64,000 nt of DNA from Methylobacterium sp. FF17 (GCF_025813715.1 NZ_CP107532.1:2542001-2606000), one strand, 5' to 3'; positions 42,426 through 52,746 are shown, counted from the first letter of the stretch. Notes: a model not told the origin generated them from the letters alone. Program-made: numbers and translations.

Positions 42426-42439
42426 GACAACACGTTGTC
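42426..42439. promoter_or_regulatory. candidate MarR operator
   Basis: Perfect inverted repeat GACAAC-AC-GTTGTC, centred about 45 bp upstream of the marR start. TTGTC-type half-sites with short spacing are typical MarR targets. Confidence 0.55.
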
Positions 42440-42964
42440 AATTTGCGCGGGCTTCTGACTTGGCTGCCGGTCGATCCTCGGTCCGTTGCCCCTCAACGCG
42501 TCGATCCGCGCGTGCACCGTGGCGCTCGGGGACTGGCTGAATCGAACCGAACGCGCCAGCAATTGGTGCCTCTTGGCCTGCCCACGGACTGAGACCGTTT
42601 CCACGCTCCGCGCATCAACGTTCGAGCGACCGCTTCCCGATGGGGGGTGAACGCGCTCTGATGCCTGGATCGGGTGATTTACTGCCTGACTGCTTACGGT
42701 CGACAATGCGCGGAAGCAGACGTCGTCTCTTTTGCCCGCTCTGGAGCCCAAGCGGGCATTCGAGCCGCTGCCGGCGAAGGACCGCTCGGGGTCTTAAGCA
42801 GCGATCTAGCAGCAGCGACCCTGACGTCGACTCATGGCGCAGAGCCGAACGAGAGATGCGTAAGATGCGCCTCGACAGACGTAACGACTGACATGAGATC
42901 TGCCGAAGTCGTGTTTCATGAAAGCCGAGGCCGCGGTCGCAACACACAGTGCCGATCTGTGACA
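42440..42964. other. 525 bp intergenic region containing repeat copy A
   Basis: Between the marR operator and ridA. No gene supported. It contains the shortest copy of the dispersed repeat described at 42673-42709. Confidence 0.5.
42673..42709. repeat. dispersed repeat, copy A
   Basis: 37-base core ending CGACAATGC. It matches 31 of 37 positions of copy B (45784-45820); a more distant copy C lies at 54629-54756. The conserved centre is GCTTACGGTCGACAA. Confidence 0.6.
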
Positions 42965-43351
42965 TCAAGCGGTGTGGACCGCAGCGATAGCCTCGATCTC
43001 GATCATCGCCGCAGGATCGTAGAGCGCCTTCACCTCCGCAATCGTGTCGGCTGGGTAGGGTTCGGAGAAGAAACGTCGCCGCAACTCGACCACCTCCTCG
43101 AAGTGGCTCATGTCGGTAACAAAGATCGTCACCTTGATGACATCCTTCAGGCTCGATCCACCAGCCTCAAGTGCGCGGCGTAGGTTGGCGAATGCCTGTT
43201 CGCCCTGTGCTCGGAAGCCGCCCTCGACGATCCTGCCATCATCCGCGGCGCCCGCTTGGCCGGAGATGAAGAGCAGGCTACCGTAGCGGATGCCTTGCGA
43301 TAGCAAAAAGGGCGCATAGTTGTCCGGTTCGGTGACCACACGTTCCAACAT
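42965..43351 (-). CDS. RidA/YjgF-family enamine/imine deaminase
   Basis: 128 aa. The family pattern is SQGIRYGSLLFISGQAG, GFRAQGEQAFANLRRALEAG, VIKVTIFVTDMSHFEEV and IEIEAIAAVHTA at the end. Archetypal RidA has an Arg in the C-terminal IARVEIEA stretch; here the equivalent reads MIEIEA, so the reactive Arg is apparently absent and this is likely one of the non-archetypal subgroups. Possible role in scavenging reactive intermediates or as a catabolic helper. Codon use is visibly less GC-biased than in neighbours. Confidence 0.85.
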   Translation of the reverse strand: MLERVVTEPDNYAPFLLSQGIRYGSLLFISGQAGAADDGRIVEGGFRAQGEQAFANLRRALEAGGSSLKDVIKVTIFVTDMSHFEEVVELRRRFFSEPYPADTIAEVKALYDPAAMIEIEAIAAVHTA

Positions 43352-43449
43352 CGTCTATCTCCTGTCGCTGCGTTGTGGCTGCGTGCCGTGCTTGAAATCT
43401 CAGCGGTCCGGCGACGGCATACGCATGCGCCGATCCGCGAAAGCGTGTG

Positions 43450-44550
43450 TCAGGCAGCCAACTCGCTCGGCTTGATGTTTGCGATGGGCCCGAGGACGGC
43501 GGGATCGAACGCGTTCATTTCCCGCTCGGCCCGGACGCGGTTCGGGAAGTCCGGGTTTGCGAGCGCGACCTTCCCGAGCGCCAAGACGTCCGCCCCGGCG
43601 GCCATGACCTCCTGCGCCCGCGCCGCATCCTGCACGCCGCCGTTGGCGATCAGCGGGACATGCGATGCGTAGTGGCGGGCTAGGGCGACGAGGCTGTCGC
43701 GACCGCCCTCGAAGGCAGGCTCCCACGCCTTATGCTCGGTGACGTGGATGTAGTTGACGCCGGCCTCGGCGAGCGTGCCGAAGATGGCTTCCGCGTCCTG
43801 TTCGCGGCCCGCCCACCTATGGGTGAAGTCGTTGACCTTGCCCTGCGAGATGCGCACGCCGACCGGCACGCCGGTCCCGACCCTGGCCCGCACAGCCTCG
43901 AACACGGCGCGCACAAGCGTGGTGCGTCGGCGGGTGTCGCCGCCCCATTGGTCGCCCCGCCGGTTGGCGTAGTCGGTCAGGAACTGGTCGATGAGGTAGC
44001 CGTTCGCGCCGTGTATCTCGACGCCGTCGAACCCGGCCGCGACCGCCCGTGCCGCCGAGGCGGCGAAGCCCTCGATGGCGTCCGCGATTTGCTCCTCGTT
44101 CATAGAGGCCGGCATCCTGTAGGCGCCCTCGCCGTAGTAGAAGTCCATCTGGTGACCCTTCGGCTGCACGGCCGAAGGTCCGACGGTGGTGTCGCGAAAG
44201 CGGTTGCCCTGGCTGATCGCGCCCGCATGCATGAGCTGTGCGAAGAAGCGCGCACCGTGCCGGCGCACGGCGTCCACCACCGGCCGCCAAGCCTGGATCT
44301 GGCCGTCATCGGTGATGCCGGGCTGGTGGATGTAGCCTTGGGCGAAAGCTTGGTCCGTGTAGATGCCCTCGGCAACCACTAGCCCGAAGCCGCCGCGGGC
44401 GAACCGCTCGTAGTAGCGGGCCATCGTCGCCGTGGCGGTGCCGTCCTCGGCGGCGCTAACGCGCGTCATGGGGGCGACCGCGAAGCGGTTACGAAGCGTC
44501 ACGCCGGCTATATCGGTAGCGGTGAAAAGGCCGTTTGTATCCGTGCCCAT
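43450..44550 (-). CDS. Old Yellow Enzyme-family NADH:flavin oxidoreductase
   Basis: 366 aa FMN-dependent TIM-barrel reductase. Landmarks: TLRNRFAVAPMTRVSA, FAQLMHAGAISQGN, AGFDGVEIHGANGYLIDQFL (the HxxN pair binds the enone/phenolate), RVRIGT-like VGVRISQGKVN, and the C-terminal IANGGVQDAARAQEVMAAG phosphate site. It reduces activated alkenes or xenobiotics. The ATG at 44550 is preferred; six further codons are possible upstream. It is divergent from a LysR gene 112 bp away. Confidence 0.92.
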   Translation of the reverse strand: MGTDTNGLFTATDIAGVTLRNRFAVAPMTRVSAAEDGTATATMARYYERFARGGFGLVVAEGIYTDQAFAQGYIHQPGITDDGQIQAWRPVVDAVRRHGARFFAQLMHAGAISQGNRFRDTTVGPSAVQPKGHQMDFYYGEGAYRMPASMNEEQIADAIEGFAASAARAVAAGFDGVEIHGANGYLIDQFLTDYANRRGDQWGGDTRRRTTLVRAVFEAVRARVGTGVPVGVRISQGKVNDFTHRWAGREQDAEAIFGTLAEAGVNYIHVTEHKAWEPAFEGGRDSLVALARHYASHVPLIANGGVQDAARAQEVMAAGADVLALGKVALANPDFPNRVRAEREMNAFDPAVLGPIANIKPSELAA

Positions 44551-44628
44551 GTGCGGCTCCCGGTTCACTCTCGCTGCTCGTTCGACAGCAAGGTAGCCTC
44601 CAATTCACCCGCTCAGTAGCCGAGCTGG

Positions 44629-44647
44629 ACGATAAGCATTTTATCGT
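44629..44647. promoter_or_regulatory. candidate LysR operator
   Basis: Perfect inverted repeat ACGATAA-GCATT-TTATCGT in an AT-rich stretch between the divergent OYE and LysR genes, 14 bp before the LysR start. It fits a T-N11-A LysR box and would permit autoregulation. Confidence 0.6.
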
Positions 44648-44661
44648 TCAGTGATATACCG

Positions 44662-45558
44662 ATGAACCTCTCGGATGTGGCTCTTTTCTGCGCCATCGTC
44701 GCGTCCGGCAGCCTCTCGGCCGCCGGACGGCAGGCGGGACTGTCCCCGATGGCTGTCAGCCGGCGCCTGGCGGCACTGGAACGGGAACTCGGGGTACGCC
44801 TGATCCACCGCACCACGCGCTCCGTCGCCCTGACGGCAGACGGCGAGACGTTCCTGCCGCTCGCGCAGACGATGCTGGACGCGCGCGAAGCCGCGACGGC
44901 GACCTTCTCCGAGCAGCACGAGGGCTTGAGCGGGGTGTTGCGCGTGACCGCGTCCCACCGCATCGGCCGGGCCCTCGTCGTGCCACTGGCCGTCCGGCTG
45001 ATGGCCGAGAACCCACGCCTCCATGTGGACCTGACCTTTTCGGACGGGATCGTGGACATCGTCGCCGCGGGAATCGACGTCGCGATCAGGGTGGCGACCC
45101 TGCAGGCCTCCGAGCTGGTCGCCGTGCCGGTGGCCGACAACCCGCGTATCCTGTGCGCCGCGCCGGCCTACCTCGCGGCGCACGGTTTCCCCGGGCGTCT
45201 CGCCGACCTCGATGCGCACGCCTGTCTGACGCTGCACGCGATGGAAGCCTGGACGTTCCGGCAAGCCGGGCATCCGGTAGCCAAGCGCATCAAGGGTCAG
45301 CTTTCCGCCAGCAGCGTCGACGCGGTGCACGCAGCCTGCATCGCCGGGGCCGGGCTCGCACTCCTGACCTACTGGGACGTGGCGCAGGACTTGGCAGACG
45401 GTACCCTGAATAACCTCGCCCTCGAAGATGCCGAGCCGGAGCATCTGGCCATCTGGGCCGTGCTCCCGACCCGACAACAGATGCCGGCGCGCGTGCGTCG
45501 ATTCATCGACGGACTCAAGACCGAGTTGGTGGTGTCTCTTCCTGCCCAGGGGCGATAG
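44662..45558 (+). CDS. LysR-family transcriptional regulator
   Basis: 298 aa. HTH MNLSDVALFCAIVASGSLSA, then PMAVSRRLAALERELGVRLI; effector domain LRVTASHRIGRALVVPLAVR, LHVDLTFSDGIVDIVAAGID, and VAIRVATLQASELVAVPVAD. The short N-terminal spacing and HRTTRSVALTADGE place it with the CrgA/AaeR-like subgroup (inference). It probably controls the divergent OYE gene through the palindrome at 44629. Confidence 0.92.
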   Translation: MNLSDVALFCAIVASGSLSAAGRQAGLSPMAVSRRLAALERELGVRLIHRTTRSVALTADGETFLPLAQTMLDAREAATATFSEQHEGLSGVLRVTASHRIGRALVVPLAVRLMAENPRLHVDLTFSDGIVDIVAAGIDVAIRVATLQASELVAVPVADNPRILCAAPAYLAAHGFPGRLADLDAHACLTLHAMEAWTFRQAGHPVAKRIKGQLSASSVDAVHAACIAGAGLALLTYWDVAQDLADGTLNNLALEDAEPEHLAIWAVLPTRQQMPARVRRFIDGLKTELVVSLPAQGR

Positions 45559-45700
45559 GCCATGATGATCAAGCATCCTGCCTGCGCCAACCTCGCTTCT
45601 GACACGAACTGTCTAATTTAGCCCGCAGTCCAGAGGCTCATCTATGGATACACGAGCTACCGCTTCCCACTCCGAGCTGAAGTCATCGGTCGGCCGACGA

Positions 45701-45820
45701 ATGTCTGCTTCTGGAGAACGCCGACAGTGCTTCCGGCGGCTGGGTTGCGTCGAGACCCGTCCGTCCGCTCTACGACTGGGTTAGGTGGATTTCCGCCTGA
45801 CCGCTTACGGTCGACAAAGC
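45701..45820. repeat. dispersed repeat, copy B
   Basis: About 120 bp starting ATGTCTGCTTCTG and ending GGTCGACAAAGC, within the 297 bp between the LysR and TetR genes. The start and end motifs and an internal GTCCG.TCTACGAC reappear in order in copy C (54629-54756). Otherwise the intergenic region shows nothing I can name. Confidence 0.6.
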
Positions 45821-45855
45821 ATGGATGCGGACCTTGTCTTCGTGCGGGTTTTTGA

Positions 45856-46431
45856 TCAGCTCGGCAGGAGTCCCGCCTCTTGGTAGCTCCTGACCAGCGA
45901 GTCGAACAGATTTATGTCCGAACGGCTTCGAGCGATGATCTGAGCTCCGGCTACGGCAGCATAGATGGCACGGGCTCTCGTCTCCCCGTCCTTCGGCTCA
46001 ACCAGTTTTGCTGCAACGAGCTGCTCGCGGAGCCAAGCCGTATTGACGTCTGCAAAGGACTGGACCTCCTTCAGAACCTGCTCAGGCAACGCGTCATACT
46101 CTGTCGCCATGAAGCTGCTGAGGCACATGCGATTGTCGCGCTCCAGAGAGAGGCGGAAAATACTGGGATATTGCCGCAGCGCTTCCATCGGGCTTTGCGT
46201 GTCCGTTGAAATAGCTTCAAGAGCTCGGGTAATGTCTTCCCAATAGCGGCGCGCGACGGCCTCGCCGAGGATGGCCTTGTTGGCGAAGTAGTAGTTGATG
46301 CTGGCGGCCTTGATGCCAACCACCTCTGCGAGGTCGCGGAAATTGATGCCGCCGTATCCATAGGCCATCGCTGCTTCCCTCGCGGCCACGAGGATCGCCT
46401 CACGCACATCCCTCTTCAGCGTCGCTGCCAT
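45856..46431 (-). CDS. TetR/AcrR-family transcriptional regulator
   Basis: 191 aa from the ATG at 46431. HTH at about residues 30-50: INFRDLAEVVGIKAASINYY (recognition helix AASINYYFANK). The C-terminal ligand domain has CLSSFMATEYDALPEQV, the TetR_C pattern of small-molecule sensors. Codon use is lower in GC than neighbours, suggesting acquisition. Two near-identical 20 bp sites lie between it and the GST gene, so it probably represses both. Confidence 0.9.
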   Translation of the reverse strand: MAATLKRDVREAILVAAREAAMAYGYGGINFRDLAEVVGIKAASINYYFANKAILGEAVARRYWEDITRALEAISTDTQSPMEALRQYPSIFRLSLERDNRMCLSSFMATEYDALPEQVLKEVQSFADVNTAWLREQLVAAKLVEPKDGETRARAIYAAVAGAQIIARSRSDINLFDSLVRSYQEAGLLPS

Positions 46432-46443
46432 TCTCACCCTCCA

Positions 46444-46463
46444 CCTGTCATATGGCAGACAGG
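46444..46463. promoter_or_regulatory. candidate TetR operator 1
   Basis: 20-mer CCTGTCATATGGCAGACAGG with CCTGTC / GACAGG arms, 13 bp upstream of the tetR start. Confidence 0.6.
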
Positions 46464-46498
46464 GGTTGACGCCGCAAGATGTCGGTCCTAGCTTCCTG

Positions 46499-46518
46499 CC
46501 TGTCATCTGACAGACAGG
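46499..46518. promoter_or_regulatory. candidate TetR operator 2
   Basis: CCTGTCATCTGACAGACAGG, 18 of 20 identical to operator 1, 55 bp away (start to start) and 27 bp before the GST start. Confidence 0.6.
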
Positions 46519-46544
46519 CAGAATCATTGGAAAGCGAGACATCG

Positions 46545-47242
46545 ATGTCCGACAAGCTCAAGCTCTTCACCTCGCCCTCGGCCTTCCCGAACCCGCAGCG
46601 CCTGCGGATCTTCATGCACGAGAAGGGCATTGCCGATCACTTCGACGAGACGGTCTACGACATGTCACCGGTCGGCGAGCACCGGGTTGGAAGCACCTGA
46701 AGATGAACGCTTGGGGCGAGACGCCGACCCTCGCGCTCGCCGACGGCTCTTACTTGAGCGAGACCTCCGCCATCGCCCGCTACCTCGACGACACCTTCGA
46801 AGGCCGCAAGATCATGGGCGGGACGGCGCACGAGCGTGGCCTCGATCAGATGTGGGACAGCCGGGTGTGGGTGCACATCCTCTATCCCATCGTCACTGCA
46901 TTCCATGTCCTGCATCAGGGGCTGGGCCCGAAGCTCGAGCTGACCAGCAATCCGGCCTGGGGCGAGCACTCCCGCAAGGTGGCACTGGCGCATGCCGGCT
47001 TGGTCGACCGGCACCTCTCCGACGGCCGTGCGTGGCTGCTCGGAGGCGATCAGCCGACGTTCTCGGACATCACGTTGGCGACGGCCATCGCGTTCTCCAA
47101 GTTCCCCGTGAACGCCACTCCGCTCGATGAGCGTTTCGAGCATCTCGATGCCTTCTGGCAGCGCTGGCAGTCTCGGCCGACCTTCATCGCTGCCTATGCG
47201 GACAGGAGCAGCGGTGTGCCGGAGATCGACAACCGGACGTGA
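46545..47242 (+). pseudogene. glutathione S-transferase, frameshifted
   Basis: The N-terminal thioredoxin-like part (LKLFTSPSAFPNPQRLRIFM, HEKGIADHFDETVYDMSPVG) runs to a stop at 46700 after GEHRVGST. The rest (KMNAWGETPTLALADGSYLS, ETSAIARYLDDTFEGRKIMG, then the helical C-terminal domain to EIDNRT) is in another frame. Restoring one G to the GGG at 46684-46686 would give HRGWKHLKMNAWG, the expected GST continuity. It is therefore a one-base deletion or a sequencing error. If intact it would be a roughly 230 aa soluble GST with Ser/Asn at the N-terminal active site, controlled by the divergent TetR. Confidence 0.8.
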
Positions 47243-47333
47243 GCGCGCAGCGGTCGGTCCCGGTCGGGTCCGACCGCAATCCTGCCCGGGGAGGTCATCA
47301 TGCCTTCTGCACGTGTCGATTCGATCCAGAAGA

Positions 47334-47426
47334 AGAGCCCTCGACGTGCTCTCAGACCTGTTCAGCCTGGGCGGCGTGCCAGGCCATATCCGCTCGGACA
47401 ATAGACCTCAGTTCATCGCGCGATGA
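47334..47426 (+). pseudogene. IS3-family transposase fragment
   Basis: About 30 codons read RALDVLSDLFSLGGVPGHIR then SDNRPQFIAR. This is the IS3 integrase-core segment (usually VPxHIRSDNGPEFIA) carrying the second catalytic Asp. No rest of the transposase or terminal repeat is seen; it ends at a TGA before the Gfo/Idh gene. Remnant of an insertion just downstream of the broken GST. Confidence 0.75.
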
Positions 47427-47449
47427 GGGACGACGGAGCGGTGAAGGGC

Positions 47450-48421
47450 TCACGCGGCGACGAGGTCTTCGACGATCCGCTGGACGTCCCACGCTTCGGC
47501 GAAGGTGGCGAGAGTGTGCGGCTCGCCGTGTGCCATCCGCACGACCCCGTCCAACTGGCGCCGGAGGGCGATCAGCCGCGCTCGGTCGTTGGGCAGCGCG
47601 TCCGGTGCGGCCTCGAAATGCCCGTCCGGCCGCAGCCGCTCCGCGATCGACCAATCGCGCAGGCGAACGGTCCCCGCATCGCCCTCCAGAGTCCAGGTGT
47701 TGTGGTCGTCCTGTCCCGTTCCGCCGACCCGCCCCCTGACCTGTACCGGAACGACGCCCGCGTGAAGCGTGGCATCGATCGTCCGCTCGGAACGACCGGG
47801 TTCCGGAAAATCGGCGATGCCCCGCAGCTCCCGCAGCGGGCCAACCAGGCGCCGGCTGAGGAACAGGAAATGCGAGACGACTTCGCGCGTGAAGCCTCCC
47901 TCGGGGCGCGCGTCGAGCCAGCCCGCCGCGTCGGCTTGCCAGGGCCGCGGCCAGGTCGCGAAGGCCACCTCGATGACCAGGCTGCGCGGGGTCCCGACAG
48001 CCCCTTCGGCGATCCAGCGCGCGAGCGTGGCGACAGCCGGCGAGGAGGCGAACGGGAAATTCACGGCGCCCACGGCGTCGGCATCGTCCAGGAAGCGGCG
48101 CGCCTCCGCCAGATCGACGGCGAGCGGCTTCTCGAGAAAGAGGCTTCGGCCCGCCGCCGTGGCCCTGCGGGCGTAGCCGAGATGGGAGGCGGGCGGCGAC
48201 GCCACGTAGACGCACGCGCTGGCCGCGATGAGCGCGTCAGGGTCCGCCACAAGCGGTACCGCCGGGAATTGGGCTGCGATGCGATCCAGGGACGCCGCGG
48301 ACGGGTCCCAGATCCCGGCGATGCGGATGGGGATGTCCGCATGCGCGGACACGACGCTGAGCATCCGCTCGCCCATGATGCCGGCGCCGATAATGCCGAG
48401 GGAGAGGGTTTCTCGTGACAT
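47450..48421 (-). CDS. Gfo/Idh/MocA-family oxidoreductase
   Basis: 323 aa. Rossmann LGIIGAGIMGERMLSVVSAH, then VYVASPPASHLGYARRATAA and the catalytic-Lys motif RSLFLEKPLAVDLAEARRFL. The C-terminal beta-sheet domain includes GGFTREVVSHFLFLSRRL. NAD(P)-dependent sugar or polyol dehydrogenase. It is downstream of the DeoR gene in the KdgT-DtnK-PdxA2 operon direction, so it may handle a related acid sugar. Confidence 0.88.
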   Translation of the reverse strand: MSRETLSLGIIGAGIMGERMLSVVSAHADIPIRIAGIWDPSAASLDRIAAQFPAVPLVADPDALIAASACVYVASPPASHLGYARRATAAGRSLFLEKPLAVDLAEARRFLDDADAVGAVNFPFASSPAVATLARWIAEGAVGTPRSLVIEVAFATWPRPWQADAAGWLDARPEGGFTREVVSHFLFLSRRLVGPLRELRGIADFPEPGRSERTIDATLHAGVVPVQVRGRVGGTGQDDHNTWTLEGDAGTVRLRDWSIAERLRPDGHFEAAPDALPNDRARLIALRRQLDGVVRMAHGEPHTLATFAEAWDVQRIVEDLVAA

Positions 48422-48579
48422 GTGCGAAGGATCTTCGGTCGGGTGCGGCGCGGCTGTTTTGACGCGAAAGCGCGCGGTTCACAACGGGCGAATGCGAGCC
48501 GGCGCGGTGGCATCCCGGCCCGATCGCCCGGGCCTTCCCAAACGGTACGAGCGCGGACGCCTCGGTGACACGTATCCGC

Positions 48580-49353
48580 TCACGCTTCGCGGCCGTCCGC
48601 GATGCGGATGTCGGCGCCCGCCTCGGAGAGGCGCCGCAACTGCTCCTTCGGCTCCGGGGAATCTGTGACCAGGGTCCAGTTGCGCGGCAGGGGAGCCCAG
48701 GCGGATTGTTCCGCCCGGCCGAGCTTGCTCGTATCGGCCAGCACGATCACCTCGCGCGATTGCCGCATCATGAGGGATTTGAGGATGACCTGGTCCAGGC
48801 TGACCTCGCAGAGGCCGCGCCCCGCCACGACGCCGTCCGCGCTCATGATCGCGCGATCCGCCGTCATGAGGCGCAGCCCTTCGACGGCAAGCGGCCCGAT
48901 GGTGCTCATGCTGGTCGCCCGCAGCGCGCCGCCGAGAACCACGAGTTCGAGGTCGGCCGCCTCGGCGAGGAAGGGGAGTAGCGCCAGGTTGTTGGTGATG
49001 ATCCGAAGGCGCCGCCGCGCGAGCAGTTGGCCGAAAGCCGCGACGGTGGAGCCGGCATCGAGGATCAGCGTGTCACCGTCCTCCACCAGGTCGAGGGCGG
49101 CGCGCGCGATCGCCCGCTTCTCGGCGCCGTTCACGGCGAGCCGCTCGGTCAGCGTGGTTTCCGGCGGATGGCTGGCGAGGATCGCCCCCCCATAGGTCCG
49201 CCGCACGGCGCGCGTGGCGGAGAGATGCTGGAGGTCGCGGCGTACCGTCGAGGCGGAGACCTTCAGGCGCTCGGCGATCTCGTCGACGTCGATCTCGCCG
49301 ACGCTCAGCGCCTCCAGCAGCAACGTCCGGCGCTCCCGGCTGCGCATCGACAT
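48580..49353 (-). CDS. DeoR/GlpR-family transcriptional repressor
   Basis: 257 aa. N-terminal DeoR helix-turn-helix (RRTLLLEALSVGEIDVDEIA, KVSASTVRRDLQHLSATRAV with the RTYGGA following) and the C-terminal sugar-phosphate sensor (DTLILDAGSTVAAFGQLLAR, IITNNLALLPFL, VVLGGALRATSMSTIGPLAV). Ligands are phosphorylated sugars. It is encoded within the acid-sugar operon, downstream of pdxA2, and is probably its repressor at the TGCGCA sites. Confidence 0.92.
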   Translation of the reverse strand: MSMRSRERRTLLLEALSVGEIDVDEIAERLKVSASTVRRDLQHLSATRAVRRTYGGAILASHPPETTLTERLAVNGAEKRAIARAALDLVEDGDTLILDAGSTVAAFGQLLARRRLRIITNNLALLPFLAEAADLELVVLGGALRATSMSTIGPLAVEGLRLMTADRAIMSADGVVAGRGLCEVSLDQVILKSLMMRQSREVIVLADTSKLGRAEQSAWAPLPRNWTLVTDSPEPKEQLRRLSEAGADIRIADGREA

Positions 49354-49449
49354 GGGGCGGTCCTCCGGCTTTGGTCCCGCGTCATGGCTGAGGTCGGCGG
49401 CGCTGGCCAGCCGTTTTCGCTGTCCCTGCGACGAGCGGGGCGTCGCCCC

Positions 49450-50444
<995 letters not shown>

Positions 50445-50448
<4 letters not shown>

Positions 50449-51695
50449 GAGAAGCTTCCTTGGGTTCGGACGGCGCGGAGGCGCTCGCTGATGCGGATGA
50501 GACTTTCGGCGTCGCCGAAGGCACCCGCCTTCGTGGCCACCGGAATGGACAGACGCCCCAGCGTCAGGCCGAGGGAGACCCCGGGCTCGATCTCGTCGAC
50601 GAGACGGATCCCGTCGATGCCGAAGCGCGCCAGGAGCGCGGCGGCCGTCTCGCCACCGGTCGCCGCGACGGCACCGATCCGCGCAGCGATCGGATCGAGG
50701 GCCTCGGCGAGGCTGCGTGCCAGTCGCGGTCCGATCGTCATGTCGAGGACATCGCCCAAGGTGATCTCCACCAGGGCGTCGTCGCCGGCCGCGATCACGG
50801 CGGCGACGCGTGCGGCGAGAGCTGCTCGGCCGGCCGGGTCGCTCAGGAGCGTTTCGGGCGAGACCGGAAGATGGGCGATCCCGTCCCGTGCGGCGAGCCT
50901 GCGCGTTGCGGCTCTCGAGGCGGCGGCAAGGGAGCCCACCACAAACAGGCTGCCGTCGGCCCTCGGCGGGATCCGCACCGTTGCGGTCGTCACCGGATCC
51001 AGGGTGCCCGCGAGGGCGTGGGCCAAGCCGGCGCTGCCGATGAAGAAGGGACACGGTGCCACGGACAGGCTCGCCACGGCGATGCGAGCGAGGTCCTCAT
51101 CCGTCTCGGCATCGCAGATCGCTACGACGTCACGAGCCGCGGCGATCCGCGCGAGACAGTCGGCGAGATCGGGACCACGCACCAGGGCAAGCGAAACGGC
51201 TTTCGTCCTGATCCCGGCGGTTCCAAAAACGACGGCTAGGTCGGCGCTTGGGTAGCTTCGGTCACGCTTCCAAACCTCTGCGTCTTCCAGAGGCCGTCCG
51301 TTGACAAGGACATGGCCCGAGACCGTGGTCCGGCCAGTCGCCGGAAAGGCCGGTGCGCAAATCCCGAAAGCGGTGCCATTGCTGCGCATCAGGTACGCGA
51401 TCGTTGCGGCGGCCTCGGCGGCGGGCTGTCCCCTGAGGGTCGAATCGATCTTCTTGAACAGGCTTCGGTCCGGTTCGAGCAACCGCTCCAAGAGGCAACC
51501 ATGCCTCTCTGCAGCGGCTTGCGCAGAGAGGCCGCGGCTGTCCGCGTCGTAGGAAAGGACCGACTGGAACTTCGCGTCGGCGGTCGAGGCGATGTCCCAG
51601 GTCACTGCCGCCGCGAGACCGCGACGCTTGAAAGCGATGGCGCAATCTGCGGCCCCCGTCAGATCGTCGGCCAAGATGAGCCAGCGGCCGGCCAT
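50445..51695 (-). CDS. dtnK: four-carbon acid-sugar kinase (DUF1537, DtnK-like)
   Basis: 416 aa. DUF1537 kinase N-terminal domain ADDLTGAADCAIAFKRRG (residues 9-26) with KKIDSTLRGQPAAEA; C-terminal nucleotide-binding domain VVGSLAAASRAATRRLA, AATGGETAAALLARFGIDG and LVDEIEPGVSLGLTLG. It phosphorylates D-threonate or D-erythronate at O4. It shares a 4 bp overlap with pdxA2 and follows KdgT, as in the D-threonate pathways assigned to this kinase family. No aldonate dehydrogenase (LtnD/OtnA) is present, favouring direct phosphorylation of D-threonate. Confidence 0.88.
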
Positions 51696-51696
51696 A

Positions 51697-52716
51697 TCAG
51701 CGACCGACGATGGGCTGTACGGGCGAGGTATCCGGGCTTTCCACGACCTCCGCTTCGGACACCTCGGCGTCGCCGAAGCGTCTTGAAACCCAGGCGGTTA
51801 GGATCGGAACGAGGATTGCCGTGACCACGACGCAAGCGGCAACCAGGATGGTCGCTGGCCCGGCAGCGTCGGCATAGGCTGGATTGGCGGAGGCGACGAT
51901 GGCCGGGACCGCGGCCGCATTGCCCGCGGTCGAGGCCGCGGCGACGCCGGCGACACCTGTGCCGCCCGTCAACCGATCGGCGAAGAAGAGCGGGATGCCC
52001 GTCACGACGACGACCGCCACGCCCATGGCAAGACCGAGGAGGCCGGCCTGCCAGACCTTCGAAAGGTCGAGCCCCGCCCCCAGCGCGAAGGCAAAGAACG
52101 GGATCATCACCGGGATCGCCCGTCCGAGGAAGGCGCGCATCTCGCGGTCGAGGTTGCCGATGATCATGCCGACGAGGAGCGGCAGGATCGCGCCGACGAG
52201 CGTCTGCCAGGGGAAGGCCGAGAGGCCGGCGACGCCGAGCGTCACCATGGTGAGGAAGGGCCCGCTCTCCAGGGACATGACGGTGTAGGCACCGACATCC
52301 CGAGGACGGCCATACTGGCCCATCAGAGCCATATAGAGGCCCCCGTTGGTGTCGTTCATCGCGGCGACGATCGCCAAGGTGGATAGGCCTGCGAACATGC
52401 CGGCCGCGACCGGCGCCTCCCCGAGCACTTGCCCGAAGATCAGTCCGAGGATCATGGCGATCCCGACTTTGACGATCAGAAGCGTGCCGCCCTTCTTCAT
52501 GATGTAAGGCGTCGCGCGGAAGTCGATGCTCGCGCCCATGCAGACGTAGAAGACGGCCAGGATCGTCAGGGCACCCGAGAAAAGCGCGCCCGTGAAGGAT
52601 CCGAAGAGCTTCGGCGTGCCGGGAAAGAAGGTGGCGATCAGCGCCCCGGCCAGCAACGGTACGACCATCATGCCGCCGGGCACCGACTCGATGGTCCGCT
52701 TGATCGGGATCTGCAT
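51697..52716 (-). CDS. 2-keto-3-deoxygluconate permease-like transporter (KdgT)
   Basis: 339 aa, about ten hydrophobic segments ([58 protein letters not shown] with the conserved Asn/Asp, [14 protein letters not shown]). It opens with [20 protein letters not shown], typical of KdgT. Proton symporter for KDG or acid sugars; by context it likely imports D-threonate or erythronate. First gene of the operon; the start follows TGTCCTCC. The upstream TGCGCA sites lie 16-113 bp away. Confidence 0.9.
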   Translation of the reverse strand: MQIPIKRTIESVPGGMMVVPLLAGALIATFFPGTPKLFGSFTGALFSGALTILAVFYVCMGASIDFRATPYIMKKGGTLLIVKVGIAMILGLIFGQVLGEAPVAAGMFAGLSTLAIVAAMNDTNGGLYMALMGQYGRPRDVGAYTVMSLESGPFLTMVTLGVAGLSAFPWQTLVGAILPLLVGMIIGNLDREMRAFLGRAIPVMIPFFAFALGAGLDLSKVWQAGLLGLAMGVAVVVVTGIPLFFADRLTGGTGVAGVAAASTAGNAAAVPAIVASANPAYADAAGPATILVAACVVVTAILVPILTAWVSRRFGDAEVSEAEVVESPDTSPVQPIVGR

Positions 52717-52731
52717 GTCCGATGTCCTCCC

Positions 52732-52746
52732 TGCGCATTTTGCGCA
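52732..52746. promoter_or_regulatory. candidate DeoR operator 1
   Basis: TGCGCA-TTT-TGCGCA: two copies of a self-complementary hexamer three bases apart, 16 bp upstream of the kdgT start. The identical 15-mer recurs at 52815-52829, an arrangement that suits looping by a DeoR-family tetramer. Confidence 0.6.

Noticed and set aside
42440..42964. tRNA or riboswitch in the marR-ridA gap (GGTTCGATTC on the minus strand)
   Set aside because: No stem pairs around the loop-like sequence; only the dispersed repeat is supportable.
46703..47242. Second half of the GST as an independent small gene
   Set aside because: It lacks the N-terminal thioredoxin-like domain that lies immediately upstream in another frame; better read as one frameshifted gene.
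47334..47426. Intact IS3 element
   Set aside because: Only about 30 codons of the integrase core remain, with no orfA, no ends and no target duplication seen.
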